Notes under the pieces: generated by a model
Told to the model about the DNA's origin: nothing
What the model saw: only the letters and a program-made list of their open reading frames with translations
The model's database searches: none
Made by a program: the position numbers and the translations under genes
Shown: piece by piece, positions 32,423 through 45,026 of the stretch
Numbering within the stretch: position 1 is the first letter of the stretch
Layout of the letters: each line of letters opens with the position of its first letter
Origin: Candidatus Gastranaerophilales bacterium
GTDB taxonomy: Bacteria > Cyanobacteriota > Vampirovibrionia > Gastranaerophilales > Gastranaerophilaceae
Direction of reading: 5' to 3'
Assembly: GCA_947624935.1 (NCBI GenBank)
Contig: CANQML010000003.1
Location: 1-50,911, forward strand
DNA: 50,911 nt

Positions 32423-32764
32423 ATGCAAATTACAAATCAATCACCCTCATTTGGTATAAAAACAGACACAGTAAAAATTTTGGAAACAACAACTTTAAAA
32501 ATGATACAAAATGAATCCGTATCAGATTTAAAGCCGATAGTTGACACTTTTTGGAAAACGCCCTTAAAAGCGGCGGGAAACAGAGGTTACAGATATTACC
32601 TTCAACAGATAGGTAAAGAAATTACGGATAAATATCCCGAAATTGCTGATGCGTCAGAAAATATTTTACAATTTTTGAAAAGTAACCCGTCGAAACAAAA
32701 GCTTCAGGAATTTGTTGAACCGATTGTTGAAAAACTTGGCAAAACAATTGACATAACGCTTTAG
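32423..32764 (+). CDS. Small hypothetical protein with N-terminal PSFG motif, 113 aa
   Basis: Begins MQITNQSPSFGIKTDTVKIL. The F-G near residue 10 belongs to the motif shared with the proteins starting at 13756, 43464 and 45026. The rest is predicted helical (PLKAAGNRGYRYYLQQIGKE), with no membrane segment and no known domain. No clear Shine-Dalgarno. Divergent from purM. Confidence 0.55.
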   Translation: MQITNQSPSFGIKTDTVKILETTTLKMIQNESVSDLKPIVDTFWKTPLKAAGNRGYRYYLQQIGKEITDKYPEIADASENILQFLKSNPSKQKLQEFVEPIVEKLGKTIDITL

Positions 32765-32874
32765 TCCTTCTTTTTAGGTTCAAGCGGTTGATTGAACACA
32801 TAACCAACGTAACCAAAAAATAATGCTAACACAAGCAAAACTAAAGCTTGAAACCAATTTAATGAGTAGTCCAT
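32761..32874 (-). CDS. Small membrane protein, 37 aa
   Basis: MDYSLNWFQALVLLVLALFF then GYVGYVFNQPLEPKKKD: one hydrophobic helix with a basic C-terminal tail, N-terminus outside by charge. AAGGAGAAGGT lies directly before the ATG. The start overlaps the end of the upstream membrane-protein gene by 16 bp, which supports real coupled translation. No family recognised. Confidence 0.55.
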   Translation of the reverse strand: MDYSLNWFQALVLLVLALFFGYVGYVFNQPLEPKKKD

Positions 32875-33107
32875 ACCTTCTCCTTGTTCATTTGATTTAA
32901 TAATTCAAATAATGCTACTCTGCGAACCATATAAGCATTAAATAACAAAATACCAAAACCTATACCTAAAATTATAAGGACAAAAGTTTTAATTGTAAAT
33001 TGAGTAAACAAAAGTCCTATTGTTCCGCCTATCAAAACTATCAAAGCATTCCACAAATGGGACATTTCATTTTTAATTATTCCGATTTTTTGAACGATTA
33101 AATCCAT
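32859..33107 (-). CDS. Hypothetical two-helix membrane protein, 82 aa
   Basis: Two hydrophobic segments, LWNALIVLIGGTIGLLFTQF and FVLIILGIGFGILLFNAYMV, with a basic stretch (RR) after the second. The ATG at 33107 starts MDLIVQKIGI; an upstream in-frame start at 33122 is less likely. Not recognised. It pairs with the 37-aa protein downstream and lies next to, but behind the terminator of, the oad operon. Confidence 0.6.
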   Translation of the reverse strand: MDLIVQKIGIIKNEMSHLWNALIVLIGGTIGLLFTQFTIKTFVLIILGIGFGILLFNAYMVRRVALFELLNQMNKEKVWTTH

Positions 33108-33158
33108 AAAACAATTATACAATTATAATTTAACTTAGTACAATTGTAAAGAAAAATA

Positions 33159-33180
33159 AAGACAGCCTATCGGCTGTCTT
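33159..33180 (-). terminator. Terminator of the birA-oad operon
   Basis: AAGACAGCC, loop, GGCTGTCTT; on the minus strand it is followed by TTATTTTTC. It lies 8 bp after the oadB stop. Confidence 0.75.
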
Positions 33181-33187
33181 ACAATTT

Positions 33188-34363
33188 TTATCCGCACAGT
33201 GCAAGCAGGATACCTGCGGCGACACCGGAGCCGATAACGCCTGCTACATTTGGACCCATTGCGTGCATCAATAAGTAGTTTTGGTCGTTAGCCTCCAAAC
33301 CCACTTTATTTGCAACACGTGCGGCCATAGGAACGGCTGAAACGCCTGCCGCACCGATTAACGGGTTAACTTTATTTTTAGAGAATAAATTCATAATTTT
33401 GGCAAATATAACACCTGCGCCGGTTGCCAGTGCAAATGCAGTTATACCTAAAACCAAAATAAACAATGTCTGCATTGTCAAGAACTGATCTGCCGAAAGC
33501 TTTGAACCGACAGACAGTCCCAAAAATATGGTTACAATGTTAATCAAAGCATTTTGCATAGTATCGGAAAGTCTTTCGACAACACCGCATTCTTTGCATA
33601 AGTTACCGAACGTCAAAGCACCGATTAAAGGGCAAGCATCGGGTAAAAATATTATACAAAGCCCCAAAACCAAAAGCGGGAACACGATTTTTTCACGCTT
33701 TGAAACAGTTCTGAGCTGCTGCATTTGAATTTTACGTTCTTTTTCAGTTGTCAAAAGTTTCATAATAGGCGGCTGAATAACGGGAACCAGTGCCATATAA
33801 GAATATGCCGCAACTGCAATTGCGCCCAAAAGTTCAGGCGCAAGTTTAGATGTTACATAAATTGAGGTTGGGCCGTCCGCGCCGCCAATGATACCGATTG
33901 CGGCAGATTGTGGAAGGGTAAATCCGAAAACACACAATGCCAAAAGCAAAGCGCCAAATATGCCAAATTGTGCCGCACCGCCCAAAAGTGCGGTTTTAGG
34001 GTTTGCAATTAAAGGTCCGAAGTCCGTCATTGCACCGACACCCATAAATATTATCAAAGGGAAAAGCCCTTGATGAATACCCGCTTCATAAATTATTCCC
34101 AAAAAGCCATGCGCTCCTGCAATATCTGCAACGGGAATGTTTGATAACAAACCGCCAAAAGCAATAGGCACCAACAAAAGCGGTTCATACTGTTTTTTTA
34201 TACCTAACCATAAGAGAAAACAGCAGATTAAAAGCATAATCGGCGAACCGTATTGATGCAAAAACTGCTCCGCACCGCTTGTGATATTCGGGTCAACGGG
34301 TTGGATAAGGTTTGCAATACCCGTTGACTCCCATAATTTTATTAAACTATCTTGTATATTCAT
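33188..34363 (-). CDS. oadB: Sodium-pumping oxaloacetate (or methylmalonyl-CoA) decarboxylase beta subunit, 391 aa
   Basis: Integral membrane Na+ channel/decarboxylase: removes CO2 from carboxybiotin and exports Na+. Conserved [20 protein letters not shown] and [19 protein letters not shown]; multiple helices throughout and the C-terminal [20 protein letters not shown]. Length matches the family. Last gene of birA-oadG-oadA-oadB, 11 bp after oadA. Choice of oxaloacetate over methylmalonyl-CoA comes from the OadA neighbour. Confidence 0.95.
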   Translation of the reverse strand: MNIQDSLIKLWESTGIANLIQPVDPNITSGAEQFLHQYGSPIMLLICCFLLWLGIKKQYEPLLLVPIAFGGLLSNIPVADIAGAHGFLGIIYEAGIHQGLFPLIIFMGVGAMTDFGPLIANPKTALLGGAAQFGIFGALLLALCVFGFTLPQSAAIGIIGGADGPTSIYVTSKLAPELLGAIAVAAYSYMALVPVIQPPIMKLLTTEKERKIQMQQLRTVSKREKIVFPLLVLGLCIIFLPDACPLIGALTFGNLCKECGVVERLSDTMQNALINIVTIFLGLSVGSKLSADQFLTMQTLFILVLGITAFALATGAGVIFAKIMNLFSKNKVNPLIGAAGVSAVPMAARVANKVGLEANDQNYLLMHAMGPNVAGVIGSGVAAGILLALCG

Positions 34364-34374
34364 TTTTTAATCTC

Positions 34375-36150
34375 CTAACCGACAGTAACCAATACCTGCC
34401 CTGTTTGAACATGATTACCAACTTCAATTTCAACCGAATGAACCGTACCGCCGACAGGTGATTTAATTTCGGTTTCCATTTTCATAGCCTCAACTACTGC
34501 AATAACGTCACCTTCTGCAATGCTATCGCCTTCTTCAACCAAAACTTTCAAGACTGTTCCGGGTAAAGCTGCCTTAACCGGAGTACCTTCACCTGTTGCG
34601 GCTTTTGAAGCTTCAATTCCTTCTTTTATGCTGAAATCGTAAAGCTTTCCGTTGACGGTTGCTTTCTCGCCTTCAAACGCAACAGCATATTTTTTGCCGT
34701 TAACGGTTACTGTGTAAGCATTTGCAGAGCCTTCTGATTTTTCTTTTTTAGGTTCGCATTTTCTAACGCCGATTGTGCCTTTACCTTCAAGGAACAAAAT
34801 ACCTTTTTCCTTACAAGCTGCGGCGATAAAGATATTTTCTTCCGTTTCTTCAAGGTTAGCGTCTTTAAGCATTTTTCTTGCGGCTTCAATACCTTTGCTC
34901 GGGTCTTTATCGTTAATATCAACAACTTTTTCCGATGTAGGTTTCAGATTTAACTGTTCTGATGCAAGTTTTACAACGTCACTGTCGGGTTCACAAGGAG
35001 TTTTACCGAAATATCCGAGAACCATTTTCCCGTAACCTTCGGCAATTTTCTTCCACTTACCGAACATAACGTTATTAAATGCCTGCTGGAAGTAGAATTG
35101 TGAAACGGGCGTAACAGATGTGCCGAACCCGCCTTTTTCAACAACTTCTTTCATAGCGGCAACGATTTCGGGGTATTTATCCATAATACCGTTATCGCGT
35201 AACATTTGCGTATTTGCAGTTAACGCACCGCCGGGAAGCGGTGATTGGATAATCATCGGATTAACCGCCAATGCCTCAGGCGGCAGGAAGTAATCTTTCA
35301 TACATTCTTTGAATACTTCTTCGGTTTCAAGAATTTTTTCAATATCAATACCCAAATCGTACTCTGTACCTTTTAGAGCATGCCACATGGAAACAATATC
35401 GGGTTGAGCCGTTCCGCCCGATACGGGTTTCATTGAAAGGTCAATACCGTCCGCGCCACCATCAAGTGCCGCCAAATATGCAGCCAAGCCTGTTCCAGCT
35501 GTTTCGTGTGAATGGAACCTGATGTGAGCATCAGCGCCCAAAATTTCTCTTGTACGTTTAACCGTTTCATAAACTTTTCTCGGGGAAGAAGTACCCGATG
35601 CGTCTTTAAATGCAAGGCTGTCAAACGGTATTCCCGCATCTAAAATACTTCTTAAAACTCTTTCATAAAAATCAACGTCATGCGCGCCGGTACATCCTAT
35701 CGGAAGCTCCATCATCGTAATTGTAACTTCGTGTTTAAGCCCGTTATCTTTAATACATTGACCGGAATAGATAAGGTTATTGACATCATTTAACGCGTCA
35801 AAGTTACGAACGGTTGTAACACCGTGTTTTTTAAACATTTTTGCGTGAAGATTAATGATATCTCTTGGTTGAGAATCAAGTCCGACAACGTTTACACCGC
35901 GTGCAAGCGATTGAAGATTAACATCAGGACCGACTGCAGCTCTGATTTTATCCATTGTTTCAAACGCATTTTCGTTGCAGTAGAAAATCGGCGACTGAAA
36001 TCTTGCACCGCCTGCTACCTCAAAGTGACTGATACCGGCGTTCACTGCTGATTGAAGCGCCGGAATAAAATCATCAACAAATACTCTTGCTCCGTAAACG
36101 GATTGAAATCCGTCCCTGAATGAAGTGTCCATTACTTTAATAAGTTTCAT
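34375..36150 (-). CDS. oadA: Oxaloacetate decarboxylase alpha subunit (carboxyltransferase plus biotin domain), 591 aa
   Basis: Cytoplasmic subunit moving CO2 from oxaloacetate to biotin. Carboxyltransferase domain with DTSFRDGFQS (residues 8-17; catalytic Asp and Arg), FHSHETAGTGLAAY (metal His pair) and SGGTAQPD. A conserved middle domain (PGGALTANTQML), then a linker and the biotinyl domain with EAMKMETE, biotinylated Lys557. The position homologous to KDAsG reads LAFKDASGTSSP. Pyruvate carboxylase subunit B shares this layout, but the oadB and oadG neighbours settle the call. Confidence 0.95.
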   Translation of the reverse strand: MKLIKVMDTSFRDGFQSVYGARVFVDDFIPALQSAVNAGISHFEVAGGARFQSPIFYCNENAFETMDKIRAAVGPDVNLQSLARGVNVVGLDSQPRDIINLHAKMFKKHGVTTVRNFDALNDVNNLIYSGQCIKDNGLKHEVTITMMELPIGCTGAHDVDFYERVLRSILDAGIPFDSLAFKDASGTSSPRKVYETVKRTREILGADAHIRFHSHETAGTGLAAYLAALDGGADGIDLSMKPVSGGTAQPDIVSMWHALKGTEYDLGIDIEKILETEEVFKECMKDYFLPPEALAVNPMIIQSPLPGGALTANTQMLRDNGIMDKYPEIVAAMKEVVEKGGFGTSVTPVSQFYFQQAFNNVMFGKWKKIAEGYGKMVLGYFGKTPCEPDSDVVKLASEQLNLKPTSEKVVDINDKDPSKGIEAARKMLKDANLEETEENIFIAAACKEKGILFLEGKGTIGVRKCEPKKEKSEGSANAYTVTVNGKKYAVAFEGEKATVNGKLYDFSIKEGIEASKAATGEGTPVKAALPGTVLKVLVEEGDSIAEGDVIAVVEAMKMETEIKSPVGGTVHSVEIEVGNHVQTGQVLVTVG

Positions 36151-36168
36151 TTTATATTCCCTTTCGTT

Positions 36169-36402
36169 TTATCCTCTAGCCTTAATTACGGCAAGTGCCA
36201 CCGCAATTGCTTCATCATCGGATGAAGACTTTTTAGACGGTTTTTCAACAACATATACCTGTTCGGGGAAAATTTTGTTTAAAAATCCCACAACCTTGGA
36301 CATAATGCTCATTGAAAAGACCAAAATACATAAGAAAGCCATTACAAATCCTACGCCGATTAGCATAATCATTAAGCCTTCTCCTAAAATCGTGTCTAGC
36401 AT
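36169..36402 (-). CDS. oadG: Oxaloacetate decarboxylase gamma subunit, 77 aa
   Basis: One N-terminal helix (GEGLMIMLIGVGFVMAFLCI), then a charged hinge (EKPSKKSSSDDEAIAVALAV) typical of OadG, which docks alpha to beta. The C-terminal His cluster found in Klebsiella OadG is missing. Overlaps birA by 7 bp upstream and is 18 bp from oadA. Confidence 0.85.
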   Translation of the reverse strand: MLDTILGEGLMIMLIGVGFVMAFLCILVFSMSIMSKVVGFLNKIFPEQVYVVEKPSKKSSSDDEAIAVALAVIKARG

Positions 36403-37124
36403 AATATATCTCCTATAGTAAGTACAAACTCTTTACCGTTGTCATCCAGCACAAGCTCACCAAAATCATTGACAGATTTTGCAACCCCATGCTTTGTGTC
36501 ATTCAAAACCTGAACACATATTTCATTGTCTAAAAATGATGCCCGAGATATATATTCAGATTTGATAAATTCAAAACCTTTGCTTAAAAATTCGTCATAA
36601 TTCTCAAAAAATTTATTTACAAGTTTATTGAAAAATTCATCAATATCAACCTGTTTATTAATTTCCAAATTAAGCGCGGTAACAGCCTTATCAGGTATTA
36701 ATTCAACATCTTTTTGCGCTGCATTAAGATTAACACCGATACCCAAAGCAAGCCCTTTGAAAAAACTTCCTTGCATGACCGTTTCGGATAAAATTCCCGC
36801 AATTTTTTTACCATCGATTAAAACATCATTTGGCCATTTAATTTGCGTTTTAATACCGTATTCTTCAAGCACTTTACATAAAACAACAGACAAATACTGC
36901 GTAAGATTTGAATACACTTCACAAAAAGTATCGGAAGGTTTAAGGACAAAAGACATGAAAAGATTGCCATTTCCTAAATCAACCCACTTGCGATTAAGTC
37001 TGCCACGCCCGGCAGTCTGCCTTTTTGCACGAATAACCGTACAATCCGCTAATTCGGTCATGCGGGATTTAGCGTAAATGTTTGTTGAATCTACTTCGTC
37101 AAGTATTATAATCTGCTCCCTCAT
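36396..37124 (-). CDS. birA: Biotin-protein ligase, 242 aa
   Basis: Attaches biotin to carrier lysines; here the obvious substrate is Lys557 of OadA. Seen: DEVDSTNIYAKSR, the biotinyl-AMP loop QTAGRGRLNRKW, KWPNDVLIDGKKIAGILSE, and GIGVNLN. It lacks the N-terminal helix-turn-helix of E. coli BirA, so it is a monofunctional class I ligase. First gene of the operon with oadG, oadA and oadB: enzyme and substrate are made together. Confidence 0.95.
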   Translation of the reverse strand: MREQIIILDEVDSTNIYAKSRMTELADCTVIRAKRQTAGRGRLNRKWVDLGNGNLFMSFVLKPSDTFCEVYSNLTQYLSVVLCKVLEEYGIKTQIKWPNDVLIDGKKIAGILSETVMQGSFFKGLALGIGVNLNAAQKDVELIPDKAVTALNLEINKQVDIDEFFNKLVNKFFENYDEFLSKGFEFIKSEYISRASFLDNEICVQVLNDTKHGVAKSVNDFGELVLDDNGKEFVLTIGDILC

Positions 37125-37155
37125 ATAGGTTAATTGTATAACAAAAATAAAATAT

Positions 37156-37184
37156 TTGCCAAATAAAAAAAAATGAGTTAAAAT
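37156..37184 (+). promoter_or_regulatory. atp operon promoter
   Basis: TTGCCA (37156-37161), 17-bp spacer, TAAAAT (37179-37184), followed by AAGGAGAGG and the atpB ATG at 37205. Confidence 0.65.
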
Positions 37185-37204
37185 TAATTCACAAGGAGAG
37201 GTTA

Positions 37205-37897
37205 ATGAGCGGACATTGGGTTCACAGTTTAATAATCGGCGGTCATGGATACACGTTCAATCTTGACACCATTTATACAATGTGGTTTGCCATGGCTGTT
37301 GTGCTTATTTTTGCATTTATTGCAACCAGAAACCTCTCTATTATTCCAAACAAACTTCAAGCGGTAGCCGAAAGCTTTATGCTCTTTATATGGGGCGTTT
37401 TGGATACTATGATAGAAAAAGATAACAGACGGCATGTTCCGCTTGTGGCATCTTTGTTTTTATTTATTTTGACTGCAAATCTTATGGGGCAATTACCTTT
37501 AAGAATTATACATTTAAAACAGGGCGAACTCGCATCGCCCACAAATGATTTGAATTTAACCTCCGCAATGGCAATTATTGTTCTTGTCTATTACGTATTT
37601 ATGGGGTTAAAGAAAAAGAAATTCAAATTTTTCCTGCATGAATTAAGTTTTACTGGGATTATCTCGGGGCTTGTAGAGATTTTGGAAATGATTACAAGAC
37701 CTTTGAGCCTTGCAATCCGACTTTTTGCAAACATTTTTGCGGGAGAAATCTTGGTAACGGTTGCACTGGGTGTATGCGCATACCTTTTGCCGTTACCTGT
37801 TATGTTGTTTGAATTGCTTGTAGCATTTATTCAAGCGACAGTATTTATGATGTTGACAATAGCTTATGTTTCATCGGCAACAGGTGATGAACATTAA
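37205..37897 (+). CDS. atpB: ATP synthase F0 subunit a, 230 aa
   Basis: Proton half-channel. Helices 4-5 carry ITRPLSLAIRLFANIFAGEI with the essential Arg (RLFAN) and LLVAFIQATVFMMLTIAYVS at the C-terminus. The N-terminus is short. AAGGAGAGG lies just before the ATG. First gene of the cluster; no atpI upstream. Confidence 0.96.
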   Translation: MSGHWVHSLIIGGHGYTFNLDTIYTMWFAMAVVLIFAFIATRNLSIIPNKLQAVAESFMLFIWGVLDTMIEKDNRRHVPLVASLFLFILTANLMGQLPLRIIHLKQGELASPTNDLNLTSAMAIIVLVYYVFMGLKKKKFKFFLHELSFTGIISGLVEILEMITRPLSLAIRLFANIFAGEILVTVALGVCAYLLPLPVMLFELLVAFIQATVFMMLTIAYVSSATGDEH

Positions 37898-37914
37898 AAA
37901 ATAAGGAGAACAAA

Positions 37915-38157
37915 ATGGAAGAATTAAAGACAATTTCAGACATCGCGCAATTGGGCGGAGGTATCGCAATCGGGTTTGGTGCAATCGGTGCCGGACTTGG
38001 TATCGGGGTTGCGACAAAGGGTTTAATGGATGCCGTTTCAAGACAGCCGGAAGTTGCAGGTAAAGCGTTCGGGTTTTTCTTACTCGGTGCGGCACTTGCA
38101 GAAGCCTGCGCACTTTACGCATTCGTTATTGCAGCTAAACTTGTAGGACTTATGTAA
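37915..38157 (+). CDS. atpE: ATP synthase F0 subunit c, 80 aa
   Basis: Rotor-ring hairpin: IAIGFGAIGAGLGIGVATKG, loop SRQPEV, then FFLLGAALAEACALYAFVIA. The ion-binding Glu is in LAEACA. Helix 1 has no Gln or Glu at the Na+ site and Glu is followed by Ala, not Ser/Thr, so by known signatures the ring is H+-specific. The TAA shares one base with the next ATG. Confidence 0.96.
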   Translation: MEELKTISDIAQLGGGIAIGFGAIGAGLGIGVATKGLMDAVSRQPEVAGKAFGFFLLGAALAEACALYAFVIAAKLVGLM

Positions 38158-38573
38158 TGGAATTTAACGCAACATTTTTGGTATCTGCAATAAGTTTTAT
38201 AGTGTTTGTCTTTTTGATGAACATGATTTTCTACGCTCCGCTTGAAAAAATCATGACCGAGCGTGAAAAGCTTGTTAAAGATACCTTAGATGATGCACAA
38301 ATGGCTAAACAGGATGCTGAAAAACTGCTGTTTGACAGAGATATGAAACTTTCACAAGCCGATGACGCAAGCAAAAAAATCATTAATGACAGCGTTAAAA
38401 AAGCCAACGAAAATTCCAAAGAACAGCTTGACAAAGTAAAGGCAAGCTCAATTGAAGAAATCAATTCAAGAAAAATCAAGCTTAACGAAGAAAATGATGA
38501 CGTCAAATCAAAGCTTGCAGAAACAGAAAAAGAGCTTGCAAAGGTTATTTCACAAAAGGTACTGGGAATATGA
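38157..38573 (+). CDS. atpF': ATP synthase F0 subunit b' , 138 aa
   Basis: One N-terminal helix (FLVSAISFIVFVFLMNMIFY) followed by APLEKIMTEREKLVKDTLDD and a long charged coiled coil. YAPLEKIMTER is the b' signature. Having two different b-type stalk subunits is typical of cyanobacteria and other photosynthetic lineages and is carried here by a non-photosynthetic relative. Overlaps atpF by 4 bp. Confidence 0.9.
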   Translation: MEFNATFLVSAISFIVFVFLMNMIFYAPLEKIMTEREKLVKDTLDDAQMAKQDAEKLLFDRDMKLSQADDASKKIINDSVKKANENSKEQLDKVKASSIEEINSRKIKLNEENDDVKSKLAETEKELAKVISQKVLGI

Positions 38574-39048
38574 CAAATTTTTGGGACATAATAGTTGAAA
38601 CAAACACATTTAATTTCGCAATTTTGGCGATAATTATTGCCGTGGTTTTAACAAAAATTAATATTCCTGAATTAACCGAAAAAATCAGAAAAGAAATAGC
38701 CAAACAAATAGAAAACGCAAGGCTTGAAAAGCAAAATGCACAAGACGAGCTGAAATCGGCAAAACGTATCACTAAAAATACCGATACCGAAGTCAACGAA
38801 AAACTACAGGGAGCAAAAAACAACGCAAAACTTTTATCCGACGAAATCAAGAAAAATACGGAAGAACAAATCCAAAATATAAACGCAAACATTGAGCGTG
38901 TAATCTCATCGGAAGAAAAGAAGATGTCAGCCAAGCTTAAATCAGATACAATGAAAAATGCAATTGAGCTTGCAAGGCAGGATATCACAAGTAAGCTTGA
39001 TACAAAGCTTCACGAAAAGCTTATCGAGCAAAGTATTAAGGAGTTGTC

Positions 39049-39052
<4 letters not shown>
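38570..39052 (+). CDS. atpF: ATP synthase F0 subunit b, 160 aa
   Basis: N-terminal helix FNFAILAIIIAVVLTKINIP then a coiled coil rich in Lys/Glu (KEIAKQIENARLEKQNAQDE). It forms the peripheral stalk as a heterodimer with b'. Overlaps b' and delta by 4 bp on each side. Confidence 0.9.
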
Positions 39053-41931
<2,879 letters not shown>

Positions 41932-41945
<14 letters not shown>

Positions 41946-43464
41946 GCATTTTACCTGCCGTAAAGTTCATTTGATTACTCAAAAATGCAATGTTTTCGGG
42001 TTTTAGCATATTATTTACCGGATTCATGGCACGCTGACGCGCACGTTTTTGTTCACTCTTGTTGGTCATATAGATATTGAGTTTTGGGATACCACGACCA
42101 AGGACAATGCCGGAGAATGCGTAACCTGCAAGCTGTGCAATATTAAGCTTGTTAAGTTTAAGTCTTGTGATTTTGTCAGTCTTTGGTAAGAGTTTAAGAA
42201 GTTTACTGAACGGTAGGGCTTTATTGTCTTTAACGGTAGAAATACCGGCTTTTTTCAAAGCGCCGTACACAATTTCATCTCTTGTTTTGCCGACCAAATC
42301 TTTATCCAGAGCTTTTAATACACCTTTAGATACAAAGTTACCAAGGACAAGCCAAGTTAAAAATCCTAAAGTATCTTTAACCGATGCTTCTCTAAGTTCA
42401 TCCTTGTCACGTGCAGCCATAAACCTTGACATGATTGTTAAACCATAGACAAACATAAATTGCGGTATGGTTGGCGTTAGCCCTTTAAACTGAACATTTT
42501 TCAAAAAGTCAGCCTTTTTCCAAGAATGGTTTGTTATAAAGCTGTATACGCCTGCGCCAAATAATGATGCGACACCTGTTTTTAACGCTTTAAAGCCAAA
42601 GGATTTGTCTTTTTCTCTGCCTTCGACACCTACAAAACCGTCACTTCCGGTTTTACGCTTAGTCAGATATATGTTAAAGGGTTGAATACAAGAACCGATT
42701 GCCGCGCCGATTGAAATTCCCAAAAGTGACCTTCTCATACCAAAATTTTTCAAGGTCTTTAAAAATTCCACGCTGTCAAAAGACGCCGCCTTTTTAAATG
42801 AATTGGTTACTTTATCCTTAAACAAATTCTTTGATAAAGAAGTTATATTACTTGCAATATCATTTAATGATGCAACGGTTTTCTTTTCACCTGCCTGCAA
42901 GGTTAAGTTCGTTTCTTTACCCAAATCAGAAAGCACGATATTTTTCAACAATTTTGCAGTGTCTTTAGAGGGTGATGCAATATCAGATGCCAAAGTCTCC
43001 GCAAAATTTTTCTTAGCAGCATCAGATAAGAATTTGCCATTATCTGAAATGCTTTCAGCGACTTTTTTTGCATATTCACCGGCACTGTTTTCAAGATTCA
43101 TGGTATCAAAACGATGTTTACCCAATATATCGATAACAGCGGAATCTGCAAAGATTTTATGAGCTTTGATACCATAATGAGCATTAATCGCAGAGGATAA
43201 AAGCATACCTGCCAAAGTACCATAAGCGCAGCCGATTAATGCGTGGTTGATAGTACCGGACGCTTCACGTCTTGCGGTTTCAATTCCGGCATCAGCGCCT
43301 CTTGAAAAGTCAGTTATGGTTCTTGGGGCAACCATACACGTAAAATCAACGCCGGTTGCACCCCATGCTTGGTTTACATCCAAAAATCTCAGACCCGCAT
43401 CAAGCCATCCGGTAAAGTGGGGTTTTTGTTGATTGTTAAATTGTTGTATGTTCTGTATATTCAT
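41932..43464 (-). CDS. Hypothetical membrane protein with KPHFTG N-terminus, paralog of the next gene, 510 aa
   Basis: Not a family I can name. N-terminus MNIQNIQQFNNQQKPHFTGW. Hydrophobic segments near residues 95-115 (GTLAGMLLSSAINAHYGI), 245-265 (LGISIGAAIGSCIQPFNIYL), 345-360 and 385-400 suggest a polytopic protein. It aligns with the upstream gene at three blocks: APRTITDFSRG/RREASG versus LPRTYIETKES/RRESSG, QPFNIYLT versus QPINRWIT, and SRFMAARDKDELREASVKD versus SRMASSEDKNELREATIRD. Start and stop overlap by 4 bp, so the pair arose by tandem duplication and is one operon. Confidence 0.75.
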
Positions 43465-45026
43465 AATTTCTGTTCCTCTTGTAAGCTAAAAAATGATTTA
43501 AATGTAGGTGACTTAATTTGATCTTTCAAAAAACCGTTTGTGGAATTAACCGACAGAGCGAGTTTTTTGAGTTCTTCCTCACGCTTTTTATTCGTTTGCG
43601 TTCGGGTGTAAAGCGGGATAAACAAGCCAAGTGCCAAAAGCGAGAATGCAAGGTTACCGAGCTGGCAAACGGAACGCATATTTCTTGCGGTTTTGCCGAC
43701 AACTTCGTCCGACGATTTAAGACTTACGTCTTTTACCCAATGCCAGAATTTTTTAGCCATATTTGCATCTTTTGGCAATTCCTTAATGGTATTCAATAAT
43801 TTGACATCAGGTTTAACTTTTTCAATCAAAGATGCAACGCCTTTTGCCGCATAATCGCCTAAGAAATACAAGCTTGAGAAGGTTGCGATATCTCTTATTG
43901 TTGCTTCTCTGAGTTCATTTTTATCTTCAGATGATGCCATACGGCTTGCAAATGTCGCAGTTGAGATTATTCTTGCCTGATCCATGGTCGGGAAAATTCC
44001 TTTGAATTGTAGCATTTGTTTACATGGAAGTTTTCCGCCCATAGAAAGGAATGCCACACCCAACATAGATCCTATTGAAATCAGTTTTTGTTTAAACAGA
44101 GCGACTTTTTCTTTATGTGAAAGTTCTTTGTTATCAGTTGATTCAACAAAGTCTTTATAGATAGGTGCGCCTTTAACGCCTGAATGTTTTGCGGTAATCC
44201 ACCTGTTAATCGGCTGCATTGAGATAGCGAGCGGAATTATAATGCCCAAACCCGCAAAACTTTTCCAATTTACAAGTTTGATTGAATTTTTAATAAATTC
44301 GGCAAACTTGGTCGGAGTATCCGCACCGTTTTTGAGTGAAGCTTTATAAACATGAACAAAGTCTTCCAAATAACCTTTCAGGTTTTTGGAAAGGACTTTA
44401 CCGTTAAGTTCAAGATGTTCGGTCATGTGAGTTTTGTCAGCAATTTCAAGGTAACCGCGTTTAATAAGTTTTTCGGGGTTTTTAAGCCGTTTTGGAGAAA
44501 TATCAACAGATTTTGAAACCTTTTTAATGCCCGACTTAAGATCAAAATCTTTAAAAGCTAGCTTGGCATTACCGTCAACACCACTCAGGTCATTAACAAA
44601 GGCTGTAAGAGCCGATTCAAGCTTTTTAGCACCCGAACCATCAGCTTTTTCGAGGTAATTTTGGATAATTTTCAAAGATTCTTCATTAGCCCAAACCCCT
44701 GACATGCCTTTGATACCTTTAACAATACCGAGATTGCGGATAAGGGAAGCCATACCCATAACAATAAAGCTCGGCAAAATACAGTTGACGATAAGCCCAG
44801 AGGACTCACGTCGCAAAGCTTCCATACCTGCATAAATATTGGATTCTTTTGTTTCGATATAAGTACGAGGCAGAATAGCAGTGGATAAATCAAGCACAGA
44901 AACATTGAGCATAGGATTTTGTTCGCAAAGTTGTACACCTTGCAAAATCATATCACCCAAGCCATTGAATTGCGGCTTATATTTGGGGCTTTCATATTGA
45001 TTTTTTTCTACACCACTAATCTTCAT
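43461..45026 (-). CDS. Hypothetical membrane protein with KPQFNG N-terminus, paralog of the previous gene, 521 aa
   Basis: N-terminus MKISGVEKNQYESPKYKPQF then NGLGDMIL. It shares the PRT..., RRESSG, QPINRWIT and DKNELREAT blocks with its neighbour and has similar hydrophobic segments (NCILPSFIVMGMASLIRNLG, FAGLGIIIPLAISMQ, FSLLALGLFIPLYTRT). The middle (residues 130-230) is divergent and charged. Membrane location is likely; function unknown. First gene of the two-gene unit, no ribosome binding site evident. Confidence 0.75.
   Translation of the reverse strand: MKISGVEKNQYESPKYKPQFNGLGDMILQGVQLCEQNPMLNVSVLDLSTAILPRTYIETKESNIYAGMEALRRESSGLIVNCILPSFIVMGMASLIRNLGIVKGIKGMSGVWANEESLKIIQNYLEKADGSGAKKLESALTAFVNDLSGVDGNAKLAFKDFDLKSGIKKVSKSVDISPKRLKNPEKLIKRGYLEIADKTHMTEHLELNGKVLSKNLKGYLEDFVHVYKASLKNGADTPTKFAEFIKNSIKLVNWKSFAGLGIIIPLAISMQPINRWITAKHSGVKGAPIYKDFVESTDNKELSHKEKVALFKQKLISIGSMLGVAFLSMGGKLPCKQMLQFKGIFPTMDQARIISTATFASRMASSEDKNELREATIRDIATFSSLYFLGDYAAKGVASLIEKVKPDVKLLNTIKELPKDANMAKKFWHWVKDVSLKSSDEVVGKTARNMRSVCQLGNLAFSLLALGLFIPLYTRTQTNKKREEELKKLALSVNSTNGFLKDQIKSPTFKSFFSLQEEQKL

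Noticed and set aside
38545-38988. 147-residue antisense ORF opposite atpF
   Set aside because: Hydrophobic Ser/Phe-rich product is what the complement of a Lys/Glu-rich coiled-coil gene gives; no start signals.
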